DNA of 64,000 nt, taken from CAZRWD01 sp964603785. Its GTDB lineage: Bacteria; Fermentibacterota; Fermentibacteria; Fermentibacterales; Fermentibacteraceae. The stretch spans positions 24,237 to 88,236 of the forward strand of contig CAZRWD010000010.1 of the NCBI GenBank assembly GCA_964603785.1, given 5' to 3'. Numbering within the stretch: position 1 is the stretch's first letter; every line of letters begins with the position of its first letter. Made by a program: the position numbers and the translations under genes. Below are positions 16,213 to 24,439 of this stretch, piece after piece. The notes below the pieces were generated by a model that worked only from the letters and a program-made list of their open reading frames with translations, was not told the origin of the DNA and ran no database searches.

Positions 16213-17606
16213 TAGTAGGCCCCCCTTCCCCTGAAGACTGTCACGAAGGTGCGCAGCAGGATGGCGAAGTCGAGCATGAGGGACTGGTTCCTCATGTAGA
16301 GGAAGTCGAACTCAATGTTCTCGTGGAGCGGCAGTTCCTTCCTCCCCATGATCTGCCACAGGCCGGTGATGCCGGGCTTCACCTCCAGCCTCCTCCTCTG
16401 CCAGTCGGTGTAGCCCTGGACGATGAAGGGCATCTCTGGCCTGGGACCCACCATGCTCATCCTTCCCGAGAGGACGTGGACGAGCTGGGGCAGCTCGTCG
16501 AGGCTGGTCCGCCTGAGCAGACGTCCGAACCCGGTCACCCTGTCGTCGTCCGGGCCGAGAGGGGCCACCTCGTACTCCGACGCCTCCGGCTTCATGGTCC
16601 TGAACTTGTAGAGCGTGAAGGGGGTTCCCCGGAGGCCTATGCGGGTCTGCCTGAAGATGGGCGAGCCCCTGCGCCCTGCGAGCAGTATCAGCCAGATTGC
16701 GAGCAGCAGCGGTGACAGCGCGACGAGGAGCAGCAGGGACGCCAGGATGTCGAAGGTCCTCTTGACAGCCCTGAAGAGGATCCCGTTCCTGGCGCTGCCT
16801 ATCTCCACTATGGGCAGGCGGGCGAGGTTCTCCAGGTCGTCCGGAGTCGAGGCGAGCTCGAAGAGGTCGGACACGAGGCGGAAGTGCACCGTCTTCGATT
16901 CCACGGCCGAGACGACCTCGAGGATCCTCGGGCGGGAGAGCCTGTGCGAGGCGAAGAACACCTCGTCTATCCCCATCTCCTGGACGAGCCGCGGCAGATC
17001 CGCGAGCCCGCCCGCCACCGGGATGCCCTCGACCTCGGCCGGGGCCTCCGGATCGTCGGCGCTGATGAAGCCGGCCACCACCGGGTGGTTCCCGGGGAGC
17101 CTCTCGAGACTTGCCCTTACCCTCTGTGCCGTCTCTCCCACGCCCACGACGAGCACACGGGGCACCTCGGAGACCGGGGCGACCGCCTGCGAGAGCCTTC
17201 TCGCGAGCATCCTCGCCGTCGCCGAAACAGGCAGGGACAGGACGGAGAAGAAGAGCAGCATCAGCCTCGAGTAGTCCTCCTTGGCAAGGTAGCTGGCGGC
17301 CATCATGCTGACTGCGAGGTAGAGGATGGCCCTGAGCAGCTTCTGCGCCTCCCCCATCCCTCCGAGGTGACGCCTGGGCCGGTACAGGCCCGTGGATGCG
17401 AAGCATGCTATCCAGAGCGCCCATATGAACGGGATCGTCTTCACGTACTCGGAGAGCCGCGCATCGAAACCGGGGATTGCCCGTCCGAGCACCCCGTCCC
17501 TGAGCCAGAACGTGATGAAGAAGGTCGCGGGGATGGAGACGGTGTCGGCCAGGACGAGCATGAGGCTCAGCACCCTGTCGGCGCGTCTAGCCGGAACCAG
17601 CATCAT
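16212..17606 (-). CDS. Polyprenyl glycosylphosphotransferase (WbaP/EpsE-type sugar transferase)
   Basis: The 464-residue protein has about four N-terminal membrane helices, a CoA-binding-like Rossmann segment (RVLVVGVGETAQRV, about 145-260) and a C-terminal bacterial sugar transferase domain: KRTFDILASLLLL, FRQTRIGLRGTPFTLYKFRTM, LRRTSLDELPQLVHVLSG and MSMVGPRPE. These enzymes transfer a sugar-1-phosphate to undecaprenyl phosphate as the first step of exopolysaccharide or O-antigen synthesis. The ATG at 17606 overlaps the upstream GT2 stop (ATGA) and has GGAGG just before it. Long in-frame sequence further upstream belongs to the GT2 gene and is not part of this protein. Confidence 0.93.
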   Translation of the reverse strand: MMLVPARRADRVLSLMLVLADTVSIPATFFITFWLRDGVLGRAIPGFDARLSEYVKTIPFIWALWIACFASTGLYRPRRHLGGMGEAQKLLRAILYLAVSMMAASYLAKEDYSRLMLLFFSVLSLPVSATARMLARRLSQAVAPVSEVPRVLVVGVGETAQRVRASLERLPGNHPVVAGFISADDPEAPAEVEGIPVAGGLADLPRLVQEMGIDEVFFASHRLSRPRILEVVSAVESKTVHFRLVSDLFELASTPDDLENLARLPIVEIGSARNGILFRAVKRTFDILASLLLLVALSPLLLAIWLILLAGRRGSPIFRQTRIGLRGTPFTLYKFRTMKPEASEYEVAPLGPDDDRVTGFGRLLRRTSLDELPQLVHVLSGRMSMVGPRPEMPFIVQGYTDWQRRRLEVKPGITGLWQIMGRKELPLHENIEFDFLYMRNQSLMLDFAILLRTFVTVFRGRGAY

Positions 17607-18553
17607 CCACCTCCGAGCCGCGTCGCGCCCGCGAACAGACCCATCGCCAGGGCCGTGCACCTGGCCAGCGCCAGGACAGGGACGAAGACCGCCACCGGCG
17701 GGTCGGAACCCAGCGCCGTCCCGACCATCGGGATCGTCGAAGCCAGGAAGACCGCCAGCCACGCAGCGGGTACTATCGGGGTTGCGGCCCATGCCAGCAA
17801 TGAGGGCGGCAGCATCACGGCAAGCAGGACCTGGAGCTTCAGCGCGGCCGGCAGGTAGCTGTCCGAGGCCGTCCTGCGGGGGTGGGCCGAGGCCACTTTC
17901 GCCCTCCACCTGCCTCGCGAGAACTTGAGCAGGAAGTAGCCCCGCCAGGTCCCGCGGTGCTCGTGGCGGACCGATGCCGCGGGGCAGAATCCCAGGCGCA
18001 GACCGGCATCCGACATCCGGTACGAGAGGTCGACATCCTCGTGGTCTGCGGCGGGGAAGCTCTCGTCGAAGCCTCCGACGGCCTCCAGGGCCTCCCTCCT
18101 GAAACCCGCGGAGTACGTGTCCACGAGCTCCACGCTGCCGCATCCGGAGAGGCGCGCGTAGCGCTCCTCGAACTCCACCTGCTGCAGGCGCTGGATGAGC
18201 TTCCGGCCGCCGGAGGAGTAGACTCCCTTCACCGCGTCGAACCCGGTTTCGAGGCAGTCCACGAGAGCCCTCGCCCAGCCCCTTCCGGGGATGCAGTCGG
18301 AGTCCGTGAAGAGCACGAATCTCCCGCCTCCGGCCCTGAAGCCCCTGTTGCGGGCTGCTGCCGGTCCGGCCTTCGCTCCGGCGACGACCTGGTCCGCGAG
18401 GGCGGAGAACTCCGGAGGCAGCTCGACGGGGCCGTCGAGCGAGATCACGACCGATAGGTCGCTCCGCATGTCCTGTCCGGCGAGGGCCTCGAGGCACGAC
18501 AGCAGGCGCGGCGTGGCCCTGTGGACGGGTATCACCACGCAGGCGGTCTTCAT
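17603..18553 (-). CDS. Family 2 (GT-A) glycosyltransferase
   Basis: The 316-residue protein begins with the nucleotide-sugar binding fold: CVVIPVHRATPRLLSCLEAL, AARNRGFRAGGGRFVLFTDSD (the DxD-type acidic motif), GFDESFPAADHEDVDLSYR (the ED acceptor motif). Two or three hydrophobic segments near the C-terminus suggest membrane anchoring. It adds a sugar to a growing lipid-linked glycan on the cytoplasmic face. The start ATG at 18553 overlaps the radical SAM stop by ATGA, and its own stop overlaps the sugar transferase start. The exact sugar is unknown. Confidence 0.9.
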   Translation of the reverse strand: MKTACVVIPVHRATPRLLSCLEALAGQDMRSDLSVVISLDGPVELPPEFSALADQVVAGAKAGPAAARNRGFRAGGGRFVLFTDSDCIPGRGWARALVDCLETGFDAVKGVYSSGGRKLIQRLQQVEFEERYARLSGCGSVELVDTYSAGFRREALEAVGGFDESFPAADHEDVDLSYRMSDAGLRLGFCPAASVRHEHRGTWRGYFLLKFSRGRWRAKVASAHPRRTASDSYLPAALKLQVLLAVMLPPSLLAWAATPIVPAAWLAVFLASTIPMVGTALGSDPPVAVFVPVLALARCTALAMGLFAGATRLGGG

Positions 18554-20001
18554 CCCGGGCGGCGCCCGCGTCTGAAGAGGTGGCGACGGAAGGTGCCGAA
18601 GGCCTTCAGGGTCCTCCTGAACTCGTCCCGGTCCCCGAGCGCCCGCAGGGCCGTCCTGAGGATGTAGCCCGGACGCAGGTAGAACCTCCTCCTGGCCTCG
18701 TCGCAGAAGGCGCTCAGCTCCTCGGGGCCGAGCTCGTCGGTGCGGATCACGCAGCGGTGCAGCCCTTCCGCAGTAAGCCAGTCCCTCCAGCGGGACTCGG
18801 TTATCCGGCCCGCCCCGCCGGCCTCCCTCCATGCGTCCGTGCCCGGATAGACCATCAGGGGGTAGAACTGGGCGGTGTAGAGGTCCATCGACAGGGCGAA
18901 GCGGAGGGTCCTCTCCATCGTCTCGCGGGTCTCCCCGGGCGCACCGAAGAGGAAGCAGCCGTGCACGAGCACTCCGGCCCTCCGCGCGTCCGCCGCGAAG
19001 GCCCTCATCTCGTCCACGGAGACCCCCTTGTGCAGGGCGGCCAGGATCTCGGGCACGCCGCTCTCGAACCCCGTGCAGACCGTCCTCAGACCGGCCTCCC
19101 GGCAGATCCTCAGTGTTTCGTAGTCGGTGCAGGCCCTCATGTTGGCGGTCCATCTCAGGCGGGTGCCCGCGGCGATCAGGCCGGCGGCGAGATCCCTCAG
19201 CCTGCCGGTGTCGGACGAGATGGTGTCGTCCTCGAAGAACACGGAGCGGATGCCCGGCATGTTCTCCTCGACCCAGAGGAACTCGGCGACGATGTCCGCG
19301 GTCGACCGGAACCTCGCCCTGCGGCCGGTGAGGGTCTGCGGGAAGAGGCAGAATGTGCAGGAGTTCGGGCAGCCCCTTCCGCCCATGATCATGACCATGG
19401 GGTGCAGCGCGTTCGGATTGCTGTACCTGGCCGGGTCGAGGTGCCTCTTGTAGACCCTGCTCACGAACGGTATCGAATCCAGGTCCTCCGCCGGCTCCCG
19501 GCGGCCCGTGGAGATCGGGTCGCCCCCCGTCCGCAGCAGCAGTCCGGGCACGTCCACGACAGGCGTGCCGTCACGGATCGCGCCGGCCAGTCCGAGCAGG
19601 GTGAAGTCGTATTCGCCCACCGCGACGGCATGGAACCTCGAGCCGAGGGCCAGGGTCTCCACGGGCAGGGCCGATGGATGCGTGCCGACCAGAACCACGT
19701 ACGGACCCATGGAGGCTATCTCGTCCGCGAGAGCGGCATCGCTCTCGATGGACGGCGTCGAGGACTCCAGCACGACGAGGTGGAAACCGCCCGAGCGGAT
19801 TCGCTCCAGGATCTCCGGGACGTCCATCCCCTCGGCGGGCGCGTCCACGAGGTCGACCTCGAAATCGCCGGCCTCCAGCAGCCCCGTGGCGTAGGAGAGC
19901 CAGATGGGGTAGTAGAGCGTGCCGCTCCGCGTCACCGCCGGGCTCCTCTGACCCCTGCTGAAGTTCTTCAGGAACGGCGGGTTAACAGCTGCAATCCGCA
20001 T
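18550..20001 (-). CDS. B12-binding-type radical SAM protein (polysaccharide operon copy 1)
   Basis: The 483-residue protein has an N-terminal cobalamin-binding-like Rossmann domain (about 1-160, with VVLVGTHPSALP) and a radical SAM core with the cluster motif GGRGCPNSCTFCLFP (CxxxCxxC). This is followed by the usual strands FFEDDT, CTGFESGVPEIL and FLFGAPGETRETM. Such enzymes carry out methylations or rearrangements on lipids and glycans. Placed between GT9 and GT2 genes, it most likely modifies a sugar or lipid carrier, but the reaction is unknown. It overlaps GT9 by 20 nt at its start and GT2 by ATGA. It is a paralogue of 23063-24439 and 51361-52791. Confidence 0.88.
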   Translation of the reverse strand: MRIAAVNPPFLKNFSRGQRSPAVTRSGTLYYPIWLSYATGLLEAGDFEVDLVDAPAEGMDVPEILERIRSGGFHLVVLESSTPSIESDAALADEIASMGPYVVLVGTHPSALPVETLALGSRFHAVAVGEYDFTLLGLAGAIRDGTPVVDVPGLLLRTGGDPISTGRREPAEDLDSIPFVSRVYKRHLDPARYSNPNALHPMVMIMGGRGCPNSCTFCLFPQTLTGRRARFRSTADIVAEFLWVEENMPGIRSVFFEDDTISSDTGRLRDLAAGLIAAGTRLRWTANMRACTDYETLRICREAGLRTVCTGFESGVPEILAALHKGVSVDEMRAFAADARRAGVLVHGCFLFGAPGETRETMERTLRFALSMDLYTAQFYPLMVYPGTDAWREAGGAGRITESRWRDWLTAEGLHRCVIRTDELGPEELSAFCDEARRRFYLRPGYILRTALRALGDRDEFRRTLKAFGTFRRHLFRRGRRPG

Positions 20002-20998
20002 CCAGCAAGCCTTTCAGGGCGGACCATACCTGCCCGGGTTCGATCGCGAACATACAGTCGTGCCTGCCGGAGGAGCAGCCGGGGAATGCCTCGTTGGAGT
20101 AGCAGGGTGCGCAGTCATGGGTGGATCTTACGGGCACGATCATCCCCGGGGCGTAGAGGGCGGCGGGATCCGTGGGGCCGAACAGCACCACGGCGGGAGT
20201 CCCCGTCGCGCAGGCGAGGTGTGCCGTGCCCGAGTCGGGACCGACGAATGCGCGGCTCCCGGCCAGGATTGCCGCAGTCAGTCCCCATCCCGTGCGTCCG
20301 GTCAGGTCGAGGATGCCGCCGCAGCCCGCCAGGCGGACGACCTCGTCCGCAGCGGACTCGTCGCCCTCGTCGCCCAGGAGTACGACCCCGAGGCCGGCCG
20401 CTCTCGCCCGGGATGCCGTAGCGGCGAATCCGGCGGGATTCCATCTCTTCTCACCGACGGTGTCCCTCGGGTTCCTCCCTCCGCCGGGAGCCATCGAGAG
20501 CCAGGCCCCGCTCCCGAGGATCTCCGCGGCCTCCGCCGCCTCGTCCTCCCGCACGGGGAAGACGGGCCTGAAGTCGGAGGGACTCACGCCGGCCACTCTG
20601 GCGAAGGACATCCCTGCGAAGGCCCTCGTGTCGATCGGCGCGACCTCCTCCCACGGGCCCAGGGCGGATGCTCCCGCGCTGGTCATCGGGGCGCCCGTGA
20701 GAAGCCTCACCCACCGCCTCACCACCGGAGAGCAGTGGAGGACGATCGACCGGGAAACGCCCCGGAGAGCTCCGATCCGGGCCAGGGTCCAGGCCGCGAG
20801 CCGGATGCGTCCGTATGCCCCGCGGGGAGGCGCCGGCGCCACGATCACGCGCTCGATGCCGGGCATCCTATCCCAGACGGGCGCGCTCGACGGTCCGGCC
20901 AGGACCCAGACCGGAGAGGGGCCGTCCGTCAGCCGCCCGACTGCGGGAGTGGCCACGAGAGCGTCCCCGAACGCATGCGTCTTCACCACCAGGATCAC
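19982..20998 (-). CDS. Family 9 (heptosyltransferase-like) glycosyltransferase
   Basis: The 338-residue GT-B protein shows the ADP-heptose:LPS heptosyltransferase pattern: VVKTHAFGDALVATPAVGRL at the N-terminus, SMAPGGGRNPRDTVGEKRWN in the middle and the GT9 signature FVGPDSGTAHLACATGTPAVVLFGPTDP. This family transfers heptose or related sugars in LPS core or O-chain synthesis. The start is GTG at 20998, overlapping the upstream stop as GTGA. Its 3' end, including DCAPCYSNEAFPGC and a terminal DADCSC, is Cys-rich. Some Cys residues near the C-terminus also occur in other family members. Confidence 0.88.
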   Translation of the reverse strand: MILVVKTHAFGDALVATPAVGRLTDGPSPVWVLAGPSSAPVWDRMPGIERVIVAPAPPRGAYGRIRLAAWTLARIGALRGVSRSIVLHCSPVVRRWVRLLTGAPMTSAGASALGPWEEVAPIDTRAFAGMSFARVAGVSPSDFRPVFPVREDEAAEAAEILGSGAWLSMAPGGGRNPRDTVGEKRWNPAGFAATASRARAAGLGVVLLGDEGDESAADEVVRLAGCGGILDLTGRTGWGLTAAILAGSRAFVGPDSGTAHLACATGTPAVVLFGPTDPAALYAPGMIVPVRSTHDCAPCYSNEAFPGCSSGRHDCMFAIEPGQVWSALKGLLDADCSC

Positions 20999-22362
20999 GC
21001 CCGGCAAGATCCGCTCCCGATGCGGGACAGCGCCTTGCAGAGGCCTGCGCCCGCCAGCACGGCCAGGACGAAGTCGAGGGCGACCCGGTGGGGGGTGCCG
21101 GACACCATGAGCACGTGCGAGAGGCTGTAGCCCGCCACCGCCCCCACCAGGAAGACGGACTCGGCGGTCCTCCTCCGGAGCATCTCGAAGGCTCCTGCGC
21201 CGGCGAAGACCAGCACCATGCCGAAGCTGAGGAGGCCCATGACGAGGTAGTGAACGGGGAATCTGTTGAATGGATAGGGCTTGAAGAATTCGGCGAAACG
21301 GAGGAGGGCGAGTCTCGGGTAGAGGCCGGGGTTGGCCCGGAGGAACCGAACCGTCCTGGAGGTCAGTATGCTGTCCCGCACCCACTCGGGCTCGTCCCTG
21401 AACTCGGGGAACTCCGCGAGGCCGGCTTCGGAGAGCCTTCCGGAGTAGGATTCCCTGAGAGGCCCGTAGAGCATGCTGGCGCCCTCCATCTCGTCCACGA
21501 AGCTGCTCGAGAACATCCTGGCGTTCGCCTCCCAGAGGTTCACGCCGCCCTGTGTCGGGGTGATGCGCCAGGTCCCGGTGTGGTCGTGGAGGTACGAGGC
21601 CCATGGCACCAGCATGGCTGCGAACAGGGCCGCCGCGGTTGCCGCGGTCGAGACCCGCCGGCGGAGAGGCGCGCGGGAGAGGAGGAGGCATGCGACGAAC
21701 CACCCCGCCAGCGGGAGCGAGATCGGCCGCACATGGAAGGAGAGGGCCCAGAGAGCTGCCGCGGAGAGCCCCCATGCGGTCGAGGGCCTCGCCAGCGTCC
21801 GGACCGAGGCGCAGACGGCGGCGGTGAACAGCAGGCCGAAGAGAGCCTGGGTCGCCGGGATTGCCTCGTAGTACAGCTCGAATGGGTCCAGCGCGATGAA
21901 GAGCCCCGCCAGCAGGAACGGGATCCCGCGGAGATACCTTGCCGCCAGCCAGAGCCCGAGTCGCACCGCCAGGAGCCCGAGGAGGAGCTGGACGGCCCTT
22001 ACGGCCAGCAGATCGCCCGCCCCCGCGATCGCGAAGACGGACGCCATGAAGAGCGGGTAGCCCGGGACGAAGAAGGTGGTCGGGACTCCCGGCCTCAGCA
22101 CCCCGTAGAAGCCGTCGACGCGCCTGTAGAACTCGAAGGTCTCGGTGTGGAGGTCCCTGTTCTCGGAGGCCCTCTGCTCGGGGTGGAGCATGGAGCCGGA
22201 GAGCGACAGGCCCCTTCCCTCCAGGATGTTCGTGGAGACGTCCGCGAGGACCCGTCCCTCTCCGGTGAGGATCCCTCCGGAGGCTGCGAACAGGAATGTC
22301 GCGATCCTGGCCAGGAGGGCCAGGGACATCAGGATCCCGGTCGTTCTCTTCCCGATTTCCAT
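20995..22362 (-). CDS. GT-C membrane glycosyltransferase (family 39/ArnT-like), copy 1
   Basis: The 455-residue polytopic protein has about 10-11 membrane helices. The first luminal loop contains FFVPGYPLFMASVF and is followed by FIALDPFELYYEAIPATQALFGLL, the layout of the PMT_2/ArnT fold that uses polyprenyl-phosphate sugars on the periplasmic side. A periplasmic segment TPTQGGVNLWEANARMF resembles GTxNLWxxN motifs in these families, also present in copy 2 (24436-25719). The ATG at 22362 lies inside the end of the YdjC-like gene (34-nt overlap), and the stop overlaps GT9 (GTGA). The acceptor is unknown. Confidence 0.8.
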   Translation of the reverse strand: MEIGKRTTGILMSLALLARIATFLFAASGGILTGEGRVLADVSTNILEGRGLSLSGSMLHPEQRASENRDLHTETFEFYRRVDGFYGVLRPGVPTTFFVPGYPLFMASVFAIAGAGDLLAVRAVQLLLGLLAVRLGLWLAARYLRGIPFLLAGLFIALDPFELYYEAIPATQALFGLLFTAAVCASVRTLARPSTAWGLSAAALWALSFHVRPISLPLAGWFVACLLLSRAPLRRRVSTAATAAALFAAMLVPWASYLHDHTGTWRITPTQGGVNLWEANARMFSSSFVDEMEGASMLYGPLRESYSGRLSEAGLAEFPEFRDEPEWVRDSILTSRTVRFLRANPGLYPRLALLRFAEFFKPYPFNRFPVHYLVMGLLSFGMVLVFAGAGAFEMLRRRTAESVFLVGAVAGYSLSHVLMVSGTPHRVALDFVLAVLAGAGLCKALSRIGSGSCRA

Positions 22363-23066
22363 TCCCTGAACCAATCGGAGGTGAGGAGTGCGAGTTCCAG
22401 AGGCTGGCCCGGCGACCAGAGGGGTTCGGTGGCGGGGTGCGAGACGAGCTCTATCTCGCATTCGGGCAGGTCCAGCCCCTCCAGATACCTGCGCGTGAGC
22501 CTCCCGGACGCTCCGAATCCGGCCATGAGGTCGAAGGTCCGAAGCCCGGCCGCGGCCGCCCTGCGGGCCAGTCGCCCCCCCAGGAGGTCCAGGACCGGAC
22601 CGGAGGGTCTCGAGAGGGGGTCGGGCAGGACGGCGGTCCTGATCCTTCCTATCCCGTACTCCTGCGCGAGTCTGATCGCGACTTCGCCCAGACGCGGGAG
22701 GTGGTGGACATGGCGGTGGCTGTCGAGGCCGGTGAGCATGGCGCCGAGCGAGAGGAGCCTCTCGATCTGGGCGCGCCACTCCCCCTCTATCCGGGCGGCG
22801 AGGAATCTCCCGCCCAGTATGAGCGACGCGGCGGACACGGGCTCCATCACCAGGAGCGGCGGCTCCAGGATGTTGAGGTGTGCCGAGACGGAGATGCCGT
22901 GAGCCGACGCGACGGCGCATACCCCCGCCGGATCGTGAGCGGAACCCACGATCGACACGCCGTCGAGCACACCCGCGGCCGCGCAGGCCTCTACGGCCCT
23001 GTCGACGGCCACGGAGGAGCCTGCATCGTCGATGCCGAGGAAGACCGAGCGGCGGCTCCCGCTCAT
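22329..23066 (-). CDS. YdjC/ChbG-family carbohydrate deacetylase
   Basis: The 245-residue protein follows the ChbG/YdjC metal-dependent deacetylase fold: GIDDAGSSVAVDRAV (metal-binding DD), ISVSAHLNILEPP (His after strand 2) and LTGLDSHRHVHHLPRL (the HxHxH metal site). These enzymes remove N-acetyl groups from oligosaccharides such as diacetylchitobiose. Within this operon it probably deacetylates a HexNAc in the lipid-linked glycan. It begins by ATGA overlap with the radical SAM gene and extends 34 nt into the following GT-C gene. Confidence 0.85.
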   Translation of the reverse strand: MSGSRRSVFLGIDDAGSSVAVDRAVEACAAAGVLDGVSIVGSAHDPAGVCAVASAHGISVSAHLNILEPPLLVMEPVSAASLILGGRFLAARIEGEWRAQIERLLSLGAMLTGLDSHRHVHHLPRLGEVAIRLAQEYGIGRIRTAVLPDPLSRPSGPVLDLLGGRLARRAAAAGLRTFDLMAGFGASGRLTRRYLEGLDLPECEIELVSHPATEPLWSPGQPLELALLTSDWFREWKSGRERPGS

Positions 23067-24439
23067 ACGCGCCTCGCCTTGATGAGGGTCCTCGCGAGGT
23101 TCCGGGGGCCCAGCACGGTGGAAAGGGTCCGGAGGATCCTGGAGGGATGCATGTAGAACCGCCAGAATGCCTTTCTCTTCATTCTCTCTATCATGCCGGG
23201 CTCGATCCCCTCGAGGTCGTAGACGCAGTTGTGGAAGCAGTCGAAGTCGGCATAGTCGCGGTTGACCAGGTGCGCCGTCCTGTTCCAGAGCTCCGTGTGG
23301 GGGAACGGAGTCGTGATGTCGAAGAGCGCATCGTCGAAGGGGTGCGAGGCGGCGAAATCGATCGTCCTCTGCATCTCCTCCGGCGTCTCGCCGGGCGCCC
23401 CGAGCATGAAGTAGCCCTGCACGAAGATGCCCAGCTCCTTGGCCATGGCGAGGGCCCGCTCGACGCCCCCGACCGTGATCCCCTTCTCGTAGATGTCGTC
23501 CAGAACCCTCTGGGAGGCCGATTCGACACCCATGTTGATCTTGGCGAGGCCTGCCTCCCTCATGTGCAGGAGCAGGTCGCGGTCGAGCAGGTCGGCCCTG
23601 ACGTTGCAGCACCACTTCAGCCCCAGGCGCCTGCGGATGAGCTCGTCGCAGATGGCATGCACCCAGTCGCGCTCCAGGATGAAGGTCGAATCCTCGAACA
23701 TGAAGGCTGTTATGGAGTAGTCCCTGCGAAGCCCCTCGATCTCGTCCACCAGCGGACCGGGCGACCTCCTGCGCATCCTCGAGCCGAAGATCTCGGATAG
23801 GGTGGGCTGGCAGAAGGTGCAGTGGAACGGGCATCCGCGCGTGGCCATCACGGTCGTCCCCCTGAGCGAACGGTCGACCCTGTCCATGGAGTACCAGCTG
23901 CGTATGTAGGCGGACATGTCGAAGATGCTCCTGTCGGGCGGGGGGAGGTCGTCGAGGTCCTCCACCAGGAGGAGCCCCGGCACCCTGTGAGGCTCCCCCC
24001 CGCTCATCGTGCAGCAGCCCGGGATGGATTCCGGAGCCTCGCCCGAGAGGATGAGGGAGAAGGCCCTCTCCCCCTCGCCCGCGTAGACCAGGTCGGCGCC
24101 TGTCCTGAGCAGGGTATCCTCCGGGAGGACCGTGGCATGGGGACCGCCGACGGCGAGGTAGGCCTCCGGGGCGGTGCGCCGGACGATCCTGCAGGTCTCC
24201 ACGCCGTCGCGGAGCTGGGGGGTGAGGAGGGTGACCGCTACCATGTCGGGTCTGAAGCTCTCGAGCTTCGAGGCCAGGCTGCCGAAGGGATCCCTGGCGA
24301 AGGACATGTCGAGCATGGCCGGCTCGGCCCGCGAATCCCTGCGGAGGACGGCCGAGAGCATGGCGATGCCGAGCGGGGGCTGGCCCGAGGGATACCTCGT
24401 CTCCGGGAAGACGAACAGGACCCTGCCGAAGGATCTCAA
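23063..24439 (-). CDS. B12-binding-type radical SAM protein (polysaccharide operon copy 2)
   Basis: The 458-residue protein has an N-terminal B12-binding-like domain (about 1-150; PDMVAVTLLTPQLRDG, AVGGPHATVLPED) and a radical SAM core with TRGCPFHCTFCQPT, then MFEDSTFILERDWV, INMGVESASQRVL and FMLGAPGETPEEM. The start is a TTG at 24439 overlapping the upstream stop as TTGA, with GGGAGGG seven nt before it. The longer frame upstream belongs to the GT-C gene. The FEDSTFILERDWV segment matches FQDDTFVLGRDWV in the 51361 protein, so these two are close paralogues. The substrate is unknown. Confidence 0.88.
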   Translation of the reverse strand: MRSFGRVLFVFPETRYPSGQPPLGIAMLSAVLRRDSRAEPAMLDMSFARDPFGSLASKLESFRPDMVAVTLLTPQLRDGVETCRIVRRTAPEAYLAVGGPHATVLPEDTLLRTGADLVYAGEGERAFSLILSGEAPESIPGCCTMSGGEPHRVPGLLLVEDLDDLPPPDRSIFDMSAYIRSWYSMDRVDRSLRGTTVMATRGCPFHCTFCQPTLSEIFGSRMRRRSPGPLVDEIEGLRRDYSITAFMFEDSTFILERDWVHAICDELIRRRLGLKWCCNVRADLLDRDLLLHMREAGLAKINMGVESASQRVLDDIYEKGITVGGVERALAMAKELGIFVQGYFMLGAPGETPEEMQRTIDFAASHPFDDALFDITTPFPHTELWNRTAHLVNRDYADFDCFHNCVYDLEGIEPGMIERMKRKAFWRFYMHPSRILRTLSTVLGPRNLARTLIKARRV

